A stretch of 64,000 nt of DNA from VRUE01 sp963753585 (GTDB taxonomy: Bacteria; Actinomycetota; Thermoleophilia; Solirubrobacterales; 70-9). The stretch's first letter is position 1, and each line of letters begins with the position of its first letter. Below, piece by piece: positions 54,641-62,451 of the stretch. The position numbers were made by a program, and so were the translations under genes. The notes under the pieces were generated by a model. That model was not told the origin of the DNA and searched no databases. It saw nothing but the letters and a program-made list of their open reading frames with translations. The stretch is from contig CAVWCU010000001.1 in assembly GCA_963753585.1 (NCBI GenBank), positions 558,001-622,000 of the forward strand, read 5' to 3'.

Positions 54641-54674
54641 AGCCTGGCGACGACTGGACCTCGTCACGCAAGCG

Positions 54675-55406
54675 TCAGGGGGTGTCCAGGCCCTCGCCCG
54701 GGCGGGTGAAGACAATCTCCGGGACGTGGCAGTTCTTCGACGTGCGCAGCAGGAAGCGCACCGCCTCGCCGAGGTCCTCCGGCCGGATCATCTCCTCGCC
54801 GGGGATCTGTCCCTGGACGAACTCGGTCATCGGCGTCTCGACGAAGCCCGGCGCCAGCGCCGTGCACTGGATCCCGGCGCCGCCGACCTCACGGTGCGTC
54901 GACTGGGTGAAGTTGATCACCGCCGCCTTGGTCGCGGCGTAGATCGAGAGCCAGGCCTGGCCGCCCTTGCCCGCGATCGAGGCGGTGTTGACGATCAGCG
55001 CTTTGCCGTGCTCGCCGCCGGCCTGCTTGAGCATCGGCAGGCCCTCGCGGGTGCCGATGATCAGGGCCCGCAGGTTGACCGCCAGCTGCATGTCGAGGTG
55101 CTTGGTCTGGATCTCCTCCATCGGCGCCCCGATGCCGACGCCGGCGTTGTTGACGAGCACGTCGAGGCGCCCGTAGGTCTCGCGGTGCTTGGCGAAGACG
55201 CCGACCAGTCCCTCCTCGTCGGACATGTTGGCGGCGACGCTCTGCACCTCGATGCCGTCGGCGCGCAGCGCCTCCGCGGCGCTCTCGAGCTTCTCCGGAC
55301 GCCGTGCGGCGACCGTCAGCGCGTAGCCCTCTCCGCCGAGCACCCGGGCGATCGCCAGGCCGATGCCGCTCGACGCTCCGGTGATAAGTGCCGCTCGCTC
55401 CGCCAA
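54675..55406 (-). CDS. short-chain dehydrogenase/reductase
   Basis: 243 aa. TGASSGIG near residues 9-16, NNAGVGIG near 86, and the active-site serine in NTASIAG with Y and K in YAATKAAV (about 155-160). TTG start with a good Shine-Dalgarno GGAAGGAG 55413-55420 on the minus strand. The PGFVETPMTEF segment is typical of NADP SDRs. Substrate unknown. Same strand as the glycosyltransferase, about 110 bp apart. Confidence 0.85.
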   Translation of the reverse strand: MAERAALITGASSGIGLAIARVLGGEGYALTVAARRPEKLESAAEALRADGIEVQSVAANMSDEEGLVGVFAKHRETYGRLDVLVNNAGVGIGAPMEEIQTKHLDMQLAVNLRALIIGTREGLPMLKQAGGEHGKALIVNTASIAGKGGQAWLSIYAATKAAVINFTQSTHREVGGAGIQCTALAPGFVETPMTEFVQGQIPGEEMIRPEDLGEAVRFLLRTSKNCHVPEIVFTRPGEGLDTP

Positions 55407-55503
55407 CCTCTTCTCCTTCCGCTTGCCCTTCTGCGCTGCGGACCCTATCTCCAGTCCGGCGAGGGTGCCTTCGGGGGCACCGCTCCCGGCTCACGACGCT
55501 CAA

Positions 55504-55509
55504 TAACAT
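55504..55509 (+). promoter_or_regulatory. -10 box, leaderless type
   Basis: TAACAT ends 7 nt before the ATG at 55517 and overlaps an in-frame ATG at 55508, supporting 55517 as the start. Confidence 0.35.
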
Positions 55510-55516
55510 GCCGCCG

Positions 55517-56581
55517 ATGCGTCGTAGCCGAGCCCTTGCCGCCCTCGCCCTCATGGCGGCGCTCGCGGTTGCCGCGTTCACCGGGTGCGGCGATGACTCG
55601 GACACCTCGACCGACTCCTCGCAGGGCGCCGCCGAAAGTCGCCCGGCGCCGCCGAAGAGCGATTTTCCCAGCGCCGAGGGCAAGACCCTGGCGCAGGTGG
55701 TCGAATCTTCCGCCGGCCCCTCGACCCTGGTCGTCTCGCCCGCGGCGAAGGTCTTCTACGAGGGCCGCAACCGCTACCCGTTCGGGGTCTTCGAACGCGA
55801 CGGCAGCCAGGTCGCCGACGCCAAGGTCGCGCTCTACTTTGCGCGGGTGCCGCTGAAAAAAGGCACCGCCGCGGGCACGGAGCGGGAGAAAGAAGCGCTG
55901 GAGGAAGCTCTCGACCAACCGGCGGTTGGCCCCTACCCGGCGGCCGTCGAAAGCATCGAGACCCAGCCCGCCTTCCGCGCGATGACGACGACCGACGACC
56001 CCGACGCCGCCACCGCCGCCTACGTCACGCACGTCGACTTCCCGGAGGATGGGGAGTGGCGGATCGTCGCCTTGATCGAGGAGGACGGCGAGCTAAAGTC
56101 CTCGCTGCTGCCCAGCGCCTCGGTGGGCGCCTTCGCCAGGGTTCCGCAGCTCGGCCAGAAAGCCCCGCTGATCCACACGCCCACCCCCGAGGACGTCGGC
56201 GGCGACCTCAGCAAGATCACCACGCGAATCCCGCCGGACACGCAGAGTGAAGTCGACTACGCCGACGTGCTCGGCAAGGAGCCGATCGTGTTGTTGTTCG
56301 CGACGCCCCAGTTCTGCCAGAGTCGGGTCTGCGGGCCGGTCGCCGACGTCACCGAGCAGCTCAAGCAGCTCTATGGCGAGGAGGCCGCCTTCATCCACAT
56401 GGAGATCTACAAGGACAACGACCCGAACAAGGGTGTGCGCCCCCAGGTGCGCGCCTTCCACCTGCCGAGCGAGCCGTGGTTGTTCGCGATCGACCAAAAT
56501 GGAAGGATCGTGGCTGAGATCGAGGGCGCCTTCGGCGTCGAAGAGCTGACCAGCACAGTGAAGGGACTAATCGGAGAATGA
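55517..56581 (+). CDS. lipoprotein with thioredoxin-like C-terminal domain
   Basis: 354 aa. Lipoprotein signal peptide with lipobox AAFTGC (about residues 18-23), then an acidic, serine-rich linker, an unfamiliar beta-rich middle (about 50-190), and a thioredoxin-fold C-terminus. In that domain the redox site is replaced by FCQSRVCGPV (C-x4-C) near residue 270, followed by VRAFHLPSEPWLFAIDQNGRI. Probably anchored outside the membrane in protein or cofactor redox chemistry. Overlaps the HPt gene by 4 nt (ATGA). Confidence 0.8.
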   Translation: MRRSRALAALALMAALAVAAFTGCGDDSDTSTDSSQGAAESRPAPPKSDFPSAEGKTLAQVVESSAGPSTLVVSPAAKVFYEGRNRYPFGVFERDGSQVADAKVALYFARVPLKKGTAAGTEREKEALEEALDQPAVGPYPAAVESIETQPAFRAMTTTDDPDAATAAYVTHVDFPEDGEWRIVALIEEDGELKSSLLPSASVGAFARVPQLGQKAPLIHTPTPEDVGGDLSKITTRIPPDTQSEVDYADVLGKEPIVLLFATPQFCQSRVCGPVADVTEQLKQLYGEEAAFIHMEIYKDNDPNKGVRPQVRAFHLPSEPWLFAIDQNGRIVAEIEGAFGVEELTSTVKGLIGE

Positions 56582-56943
56582 GCGAGAAGACGAGCCCTGA
56601 CGCCGAGCTGCTGGCTTCCTTTGCCGAGGAGGCCCGCCGCCGCTGCGACGTGATCGCCGCCGGCCTGGCGACCGAGACGACCGACTTCGAGACGATGCGG
56701 ATGGAGGCGCACGCCCTCAAGGGCGCCGCCGGCGTAGTCGGCCTGCGCCGCCTGGCCGAGCTGGCCGGCCTGATGGAATCCGACCTCGACGAAGCGAAGA
56801 AGACCGGCACCATCCGCGGCGGCCGCACCCACCAGATCGCCGACGCCGCCAAGGCCCTGGCCGAAGGCGCCGCCGCCGCGGCCAAGGGCGAGGAAGAGCC
56901 CCCCGACGTCGGCCGCTCCCTGGCCCAGCTCTTCAGCGCCTAG
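56578..56943 (+). CDS. HPt-domain histidine phosphotransfer protein
   Basis: 121 aa four-helix-type protein. The phosphorylatable histidine is in MEAHALKGAAGVVG (about H43), followed by LRRLAELAGLMES, matching the HPt consensus HxLKGxAxxxG. It should relay phosphate in a multistep phosphorelay, but no histidine kinase or response regulator is in this window. Translationally coupled to the thioredoxin-like lipoprotein. Confidence 0.8.
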   Translation: MSEKTSPDAELLASFAEEARRRCDVIAAGLATETTDFETMRMEAHALKGAAGVVGLRRLAELAGLMESDLDEAKKTGTIRGGRTHQIADAAKALAEGAAAAAKGEEEPPDVGRSLAQLFSA

Positions 56944-56963
56944 CGCTACCCTCCTCAACCACT

Positions 56964-57037
56964 GGGGCGGTAGCTCAGTTGGTCAGAGCAGCGGACTCAT
57001 AATCCGTCGGTCGAAGGTTCGAGTCCTTCCCGCCCCA
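56964..57037 (+). tRNA. tRNA with anticodon CAU (Ile2 or Met)
   Basis: Cloverleaf with acceptor GGGGCGG/CCGCCCC, discriminator A, anticodon stem GCGGA/TCCGT around CTCATAA (anticodon CAT), and T arm GAAGG-TTCGAGT-CCTTC. Not an initiator. Variable-loop and T-stem sequence look to me closer to Ile2 (lysidine) tRNAs than the copy at 5.7 kb, but this is tentative. Confidence 0.9.
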
Positions 57038-57045
57038 CTAATCGT

Positions 57046-57051
57046 TAGCCT
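57046..57051 (+). promoter_or_regulatory. -10 box, leaderless type
   Basis: TAGCCT lies just after the tRNA and ends 7 nt before the ATG at 57059. Confidence 0.4.
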
Positions 57052-57058
57052 GCGCAAA

Positions 57059-58892
57059 ATGCAAGAACGTTCCATGGAGCTTGGGGCGGTAACGGGCGAC
57101 TTGCAGAAGGCATTGGCTGATGGGGACATCGCGAAGCCTAAGAACGTCGCCGTGCTCCTCAAGTACCTCGATCGACTGACCCACTCTGAGTACAAGGAGG
57201 ATCTCAAGGCCTTCGACACCTTCTTGCCACCCCGACTCGTCCGGGCTGCCAAAGAACAGCACTGCGTGCCGTTCTTTGGCGCCGGTGTCTCTGCAGAAGC
57301 CGACCTCCCCTCGTGGTGGGACCTGCTCGACCGACTGGGGTTTCAGGCTGACTTCGCGGGCGATCCCGAGCTGGAGCACGATCCCCTTACCGCAGCCGAG
57401 GTGCTCGCGTCTCACATGGGAATGCCCATACTCGACAACGCGCTACGTGTGTCGATCAAACGGGCAACGACCCCAACGCTTGCCCATTTCCTCCTTGCCG
57501 CGCTCAAACAGGACGTGTACGTAACCACGAACTACGACTGCCTGTTCGAGGAAGCGTGGAAAATACTGTATGGGGTGGAGCCTCGCGTCATCACGACCGA
57601 TGCCGACCTCAAAACCCACCGAGTCGATCGGTCGTTCAAGAAGTCCAAGGGTAGTCCGCTCATCTTCAAGCTCCACGGCAGCCTGGCGAGGGATTCCGAG
57701 GAGCTCATCCTGACGCGCAGCCAGTACCGTCGCCATTACCGGACCAACCAGGAGATGTTCGAATCCGTTCGAAAATGCCTCGCGTTCAAACACTCTCTTC
57801 GTGGGATTCGGCCACCGGGACCCCGAGATCACAAGACTGGTAGAGGACGTCATCCACATTTTCGAAACCCGGAAGAAAGGCGCCGGAACCGGGCCAGCCT
57901 TCTACAGCCTGCAATTCAACATGGGCGAGCGAACGCCGGAGATCTTCGCGGCGCGCGGGATGGTCGCTCTTCAGCCGCCACTGACGTTGGAGGCCCCGGA
58001 GAACATCGACGCGCGCACCGTGTCCCTTGTTCGGTCGCAATTCGATCTCCTGGCCGCTGCGGATTCCAGTGCCCACGATCAGCTCGATCTCGACTCATCG
58101 CTGTCAGGTGCCCTGGACAAGCTAGGAGAAGCACTCGGATCTGGCCTTGGCGAGCTCGGCAAGTTTGCGCGGAAACTCAAAAGCGGATCGCTCGAGACCG
58201 TAGGTGCGAAGCAGTTGCGTGCGATCAGCAAAAAACTAGGCGAGCTCGGTGGCCAAGGCGTCTATCTCCTCGATGTCGATGACTCCATCGTGGAGGTGGG
58301 CTTGCCCCCGGGTCTGTCACTGCCTGAACGCGAGAAAAAGGGGCTCCATCGACGCCCGTACGTAAGGCAGGCGCACATGTATCGCGAGCCGTTCGTGTCC
58401 TCCACCGTGGAATCGCTTTTCAACGACAACGCGACGGCGTTTCTGTGCGTCCCGATCCTAGACGTCCGGAAGAAATATCGGGGCCTCTTGTTCTCTGCCT
58501 TCCAGGTGGGTGCCTGGACATTGCCTCTCGCATTGCGGGACGAGTTGCGCAAGCGCTCCCACGCCGACGAGCTGAGCTTTGTGCTGATCGACGGTGACGG
58601 GGTGCTCCTGCTGCCGCCGAACTCGGAGTTCGCTCCGAGGAAGGTGGCGATCAAGAAAGAGGGACGACTGGCCAACATCGGCTTCGAGTTCGAGCGCCTG
58701 GTTCGGCTGTCTCGCCGCGACAAGCTCGTTGAGCGCGTCTGGAACAACATCGTGCCGCTGGCCCGCGACGACGACGTACTCCGGCTCGGCGATGTGGAGA
58801 TGTACTCGGTCGTGGCAGAGGTCCCCCACACGCGGTGGAAGCTGGCGTTGTCCGTGCCGACCCCTCGGTCGGCGGCTTCCTTGCGGCTCTAG
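57059..58892 (+). pseudogene. SIR2-like domain protein with Cache-like C-terminal sensor, 1-nt frameshift
   Basis: The N-terminal half is a SIR2-type NAD-binding domain: PFFGAGVSAEADLPSWWDLL (about 71-90), TTNYDCLFEEAW (about 162-173), KLHGSLA with the conserved histidine (about 208), and FVGFGHRDPEI after the break. The frame is interrupted at AAA 57788-57790; removing one A gives AFNTLFVGFGHRDPE and an intact protein of about 610 aa. A helical linker (about 330-400) without a membrane helix leads to a C-terminal region with dCache/PDC-like pattern (RRPYVRQAHMYREPFVSST, then VPILDVRKKYRGLLFSAFQ). SIR2-like domains of this type act as NAD-depleting effectors in phage defence. Fused to a sensor, this may be a one-protein stress or phage sensor. 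It sits right behind a tRNA gene. Confidence 0.7.
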
Positions 58893-59007
58893 ACTCGAGG
58901 TTGGGTGCGACGGGTGGCCCTGATGGCGCCGAGGCGGTTAGGGGTCGCGGGACCTGGGCCTGGCACCCTGCCCATATTATCCCGGCGGTCAACCTGGGAG
59001 AGGGGAT

Positions 59008-59775
59008 ATGGGTAACCCGTTCGATTTGTCGGGTCATGTGGCGCTGATCACCGGCGGCAACAGCGGCATCGGGCTCGGCATGGCCGAGGGCCTTGCCGCC
59101 GCCGGGGCGAGCGTCTGCATCTGGGGGCGCACCGAGGAGCGCAACGAGGCCGCTAGGGAGCGGATCGCCAGTCATGGGGGAGAGGTCGTCGCGGTTCGCT
59201 GTGACGTCAGCTCCGTGGATGAGGTTGAGGCCGGCTTCGCAGAGACCCTCGATCGACTTGGGCGTATCGACTCCTGTTTCGCCTGCGCCGGGGTCGCGGC
59301 CGGGGGGCAGCGCTTCCTCGAGATGTCACCGGAGGAGTTCCAGCGGGTCCTGGCGGTGAACCTCAACGGTGCCTTCCTGACCCTGCAGGGGGCTGCGCGC
59401 AGCATGGTCGAGCAGGGGGAAGGCGGCAGCCTGGTCGGGGTCGCCAGCCTCGCGGCGCTCTCCGGGCAGCCGCGGGGGCAGAACTACGCGGCTTCCAAGG
59501 GCGGGCTCGTCTCGATGGTCAACTCCTGCGCGGTCGAGCTCTCGAAATATGGCATCCGGGCGAACTCGATCCTGCCGGGCTGGGTCGAATCGGCGATGAC
59601 CGAGGAGATGCTCGCCTGGCAGCCGTTCATCGACCGCGTGCTGCCGCGGATCCCCGCCCGTCGCTGGGGCACCCCGGCCGACTTCGCCGGAATCGCCGTC
59701 TACCTCGCCAGCCCGGCGAGCGAGTACCACACCGGTGACTCCTTCCTGATCGATGGTGGCTACCGCGCCTTCTGA
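59008..59775 (+). CDS. short-chain dehydrogenase/reductase
   Basis: 255 aa classical SDR: TGGNSGIG (15-22), CAGVAAGG in the NNAG position, S in GVASLAAL, Y and K in YAASKGGL (about 160-164), and the C-terminal FLIDGGYRAF typical of FabG-like enzymes. Good Shine-Dalgarno GGGAGAGGGG 4 nt or so before the ATG, unlike most isolated genes here, and TATTAT at 58975-58980 as likely -10. First gene of a four-gene operon probably for acyl-CoA metabolism. Confidence 0.88.
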   Translation: MGNPFDLSGHVALITGGNSGIGLGMAEGLAAAGASVCIWGRTEERNEAARERIASHGGEVVAVRCDVSSVDEVEAGFAETLDRLGRIDSCFACAGVAAGGQRFLEMSPEEFQRVLAVNLNGAFLTLQGAARSMVEQGEGGSLVGVASLAALSGQPRGQNYAASKGGLVSMVNSCAVELSKYGIRANSILPGWVESAMTEEMLAWQPFIDRVLPRIPARRWGTPADFAGIAVYLASPASEYHTGDSFLIDGGYRAF

Positions 59776-60754
59776 GCAGCTCGCCGAGCAACTGTGCGCC
59801 GTAGTGGCGGACGCGTGCTCGGAGCGGGAGGTCGAGGTGCGCAACCTGCGGCGGCTGACCGGCGGCGCCAGCCGCGAGACCTGGGCCTTCGACGCGGTCT
59901 TCGCCGACGGGGTCGAGCGAGCGCTGATCCTGCGCCGCGACCCGCCGAAGGCGGCCCGGGCCGGAGAGGCGATGCGGCGCGAGGCGACCGCGATCGAAGC
60001 GGCGGCGCGCGCCGGCGTGCCGGTGCCGAAGCTGATTGCCCATGGCAGCGACCCCGCCGCTCTCGACGCCCCCTTCATCGTGATGGACTTCGTCGAGGGC
60101 GAGACGGTTCCCCGCCGCATCCTGCGCGATGACGCGTACGCCGACGTCCGCCCGCGCCTGGCCGAGCGCTGCGGGGAAATCCTCGCCCGGGTGCACGCGA
60201 TCGACCCCGGGGAGGTGGAGGGGCTGGAGACCCCCGACTCCCTGGGGCAGCTGCGCGGCGCCCTCGACTTCTTCGAGGAGAGCAGCCCGGCCCTCGAGCT
60301 GGGAATGCGCCGGCTGGAACGGAATCAGCCCGACGCCGGGGCCGGCCGCGTCGTCCACGGCGACTTCCGCAACGGCAACCTGCTGGTCGGCCCCGACGGC
60401 ATTCGCGCGGTGCTCGACTGGGAGCTCGTTCGCCTGGGGGACCCGATGGAGGATCTGGGGTACCTCTGCGCGCGGTGCTGGCGCTTCGGAGTCGTCGAAC
60501 GTCCGGTCGGGGGCTTCGGCGATTACGCCGACCTGTTCCGAGGCTACGAAAAGGTCTCGGGGCAGCGCGTCGACCCCGAGCTCGTCCGCTGGTGGGAGCT
60601 CTTCAGCAGCGTCTGGTGGGGCGTCGGGTGCATGGTCCAGGCCTCGCGGCACCTCTCCGGGGACGTCCGCTCGATCGAGCTTGCGGCGATCGGCCGCCGC
60701 GTGTGGGAGCAGGAGTACGACGTCCTGCTGTACCTCGACGGGCGGGGCGGCTGA
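59753..60754 (+). CDS. phosphotransferase family protein (aminoglycoside phosphotransferase/ACAD10-like fold)
   Basis: 333 aa kinase-fold protein. The catalytic loop is VVHGDFRNGNLLVGPDG (about 201-217) and the metal aspartate is in AVLDWELVRLGDPMEDLGYL. The N-terminal part has RLTGGASRETWAF and LRRDPP with the ATP-binding region. Homologues beside acyl-CoA dehydrogenases, such as the kinase domain of ACAD10, phosphorylate hydroxylated acyl-CoAs. Start overlaps the SDR by 23 nt. Followed after 1 nt by the DUF6285 gene. Confidence 0.85.
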   Translation: MVATAPSEQLAEQLCAVVADACSEREVEVRNLRRLTGGASRETWAFDAVFADGVERALILRRDPPKAARAGEAMRREATAIEAAARAGVPVPKLIAHGSDPAALDAPFIVMDFVEGETVPRRILRDDAYADVRPRLAERCGEILARVHAIDPGEVEGLETPDSLGQLRGALDFFEESSPALELGMRRLERNQPDAGAGRVVHGDFRNGNLLVGPDGIRAVLDWELVRLGDPMEDLGYLCARCWRFGVVERPVGGFGDYADLFRGYEKVSGQRVDPELVRWWELFSSVWWGVGCMVQASRHLSGDVRSIELAAIGRRVWEQEYDVLLYLDGRGG

Positions 60755-60755
60755 G

Positions 60756-61169
60756 ATGGCCCGCGGCGTGCCGAGCACGGCGGAGCTGGTCGATGCCCTG
60801 CGCACCTTCCTCGAGCAGGACGTGATGTCCGGCACCGAGGGACGCCTCAGCTTCATGGCCCGCGTCGCCGCCAACGTCGCCGCCACGGTCGAGCGCGAGA
60901 TCGTGCTCGGGCCGGTCCAGGCGCAGGGGCACGCGGAGCGCCTGGAGGCGCTGGGGTTCGGCGACGACGACGAGCTGGCCCGGGCGATCCGGGCCGGTGA
61001 GCTCGACGACCGCCTCGACGAGGTGGCCGAGGTCACGCGGCGCAACGTGGTCGAGAGACTCAGCCTCTGGAACCCGCGCTACGTCGAACCCGAGGACGCC
61101 GGCCTGATCCTCCAGATGCCCGCTCGTGACGGGGCTACAGACTCGAACACCCCCGACAAAGTCAGGTAA
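60756..61169 (+). CDS. DUF6285-like small protein
   Basis: 137 aa, helical. STAELVDALRTFLEQDVMSG (about 6-25) then GRLSFMARVAANVAATVERE and the VVERLSLWNPRY segment correspond to the unnamed small protein (DUF6285) that I recall lying between a phosphotransferase and an acyl-CoA dehydrogenase in many actinobacteria. Function unknown, possibly a kinase partner. Confidence 0.72.
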   Translation: MARGVPSTAELVDALRTFLEQDVMSGTEGRLSFMARVAANVAATVEREIVLGPVQAQGHAERLEALGFGDDDELARAIRAGELDDRLDEVAEVTRRNVVERLSLWNPRYVEPEDAGLILQMPARDGATDSNTPDKVR

Positions 61170-61175
61170 CCGCCG

Positions 61176-62420
61176 ATGGACTACGAGCTGCCGCAGGACC
61201 TCCTGGACTTCATCGCCGAGCTGGATGCCTTCATCGAGCGCGAGATCGTGCCCCTCGAAGCCGAGAACATGCAGTTCTTCGACCACCGTCGCGAGTGGAA
61301 GCGCACCGACTGGGAGAACGACGGCGTTCACTCACGGGAGTGGGTCGAGCTGCTCGAGGAGATGCGGCGGCGAGCGGACGCTGCCGGCTTCTACCGCTAC
61401 GCGCTGCCGGAGCGGATGGGCGGGCGCGATGGGACCAACCTCGGGATGGCGGTGATCCGCGACCACCTCGCGGCGAAGGGGCTCGGCCTGCACAACGACC
61501 TGCAGATGGAGTCCTCGGTGGTGGGGAACCTCGTCTTCCCGCTGATCCTCGAGCAGTTCGGCAGCGCCGAGCAGAAGGACGCCTTCCTCGCCGGCTCGAT
61601 CTCCGGCGAGCTGGCGTTCGCCTTCGGCCTGACCGAGCCCGACCACGGCAGCGACGCGACCTGGCTGCAGACGACGGCGGTCAGGGACGGCGGCGATTGG
61701 GTGATCGACGGGGCCAAGCGCTTCATCAGCGGGCTCGGCTTCGCCCACCACGCGATCGTCTTCGCCCGCACCTCCGGCGACCCGGGCGCGGCCGAGGGGA
61801 TCACCGCGTTCATCGTCCCCACCGACGCCTCCGGCGTCGAGGTTCCGTATATGCACTGGACCTTCAACATGCCGACCGACCACGCCGAGATGGTGCTAAA
61901 GGACGTCCGGGTGCCCGCCGGCGCGATCCTCGGCGAAGAGGGGAGGGGCCTCGCCACGGCGATGTTCTTCGTCCACGAGAACCGGATCCGGCAGGCGGCC
62001 TCGGGGGTCGGCGCGGCTGAGTACTGCGTGACCGAGTCGGTCGCCTACGCGCGTGAGCGCAAGACGTTCGGCAAGCCTCTCGCCGAGCGGCAGGCGATCC
62101 AGTGGCCGCTGGTCGAGCTCGCGACCGAGATCGAGATGCTGCGAGGCCTGGTGCGAAAGACGGCGCACGAGATGGACAGCGGAAAGGGTCGGATCAGCGG
62201 GGTCAGCGACAAGGTCTCGATGTGCAACTACCGCGCCAACCGCCTCGTCTGCGACGCGGCGGACCGGGCGATGCAGGTGCACGGCGGCGTCGGCTACACC
62301 CGGCACAAGCAGTTCGAGCACATCTACCGCCACCACCGCCGTTACCGGATCACCGAGGGCTCCGAAGAGATCCAGATCCGCAACATCGCCGGCCACCTCT
62401 TCGGCTTCGTTTCGCGCTAA
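61176..62420 (+). CDS. acyl-CoA dehydrogenase (long form, ACAD10/11-like)
   Basis: 414 aa flavoenzyme. Substrate/FAD segment AFGLTEPDHGSDATWLQTTA (about 151-170), IDGAKRFISGL, and the C-terminal signatures QVHGGVGYTRHKQFEHIYRHHRRYRITEGSEEIQIRNI. The catalytic-base region of ACAD10/11-type enzymes is compatible. Works with ETF and ETF-QO (1.7 kb). In context with the SDR and kinase-fold genes it probably oxidises an unusual, perhaps hydroxylated, acyl-CoA. Confidence 0.92.
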   Translation: MDYELPQDLLDFIAELDAFIEREIVPLEAENMQFFDHRREWKRTDWENDGVHSREWVELLEEMRRRADAAGFYRYALPERMGGRDGTNLGMAVIRDHLAAKGLGLHNDLQMESSVVGNLVFPLILEQFGSAEQKDAFLAGSISGELAFAFGLTEPDHGSDATWLQTTAVRDGGDWVIDGAKRFISGLGFAHHAIVFARTSGDPGAAEGITAFIVPTDASGVEVPYMHWTFNMPTDHAEMVLKDVRVPAGAILGEEGRGLATAMFFVHENRIRQAASGVGAAEYCVTESVAYARERKTFGKPLAERQAIQWPLVELATEIEMLRGLVRKTAHEMDSGKGRISGVSDKVSMCNYRANRLVCDAADRAMQVHGGVGYTRHKQFEHIYRHHRRYRITEGSEEIQIRNIAGHLFGFVSR

Positions 62421-62451
62421 CCCGGCCGGCCGGCGATCGATGCCTTTGCTC

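Noticed and set aside
57030..59007. tRNA-flanked integrative element with attL/attR around the SIR2 gene
   Set aside because: No direct repeat of the tRNA 3' end was found after the gene and no integrase is present; only the position is suggestive.
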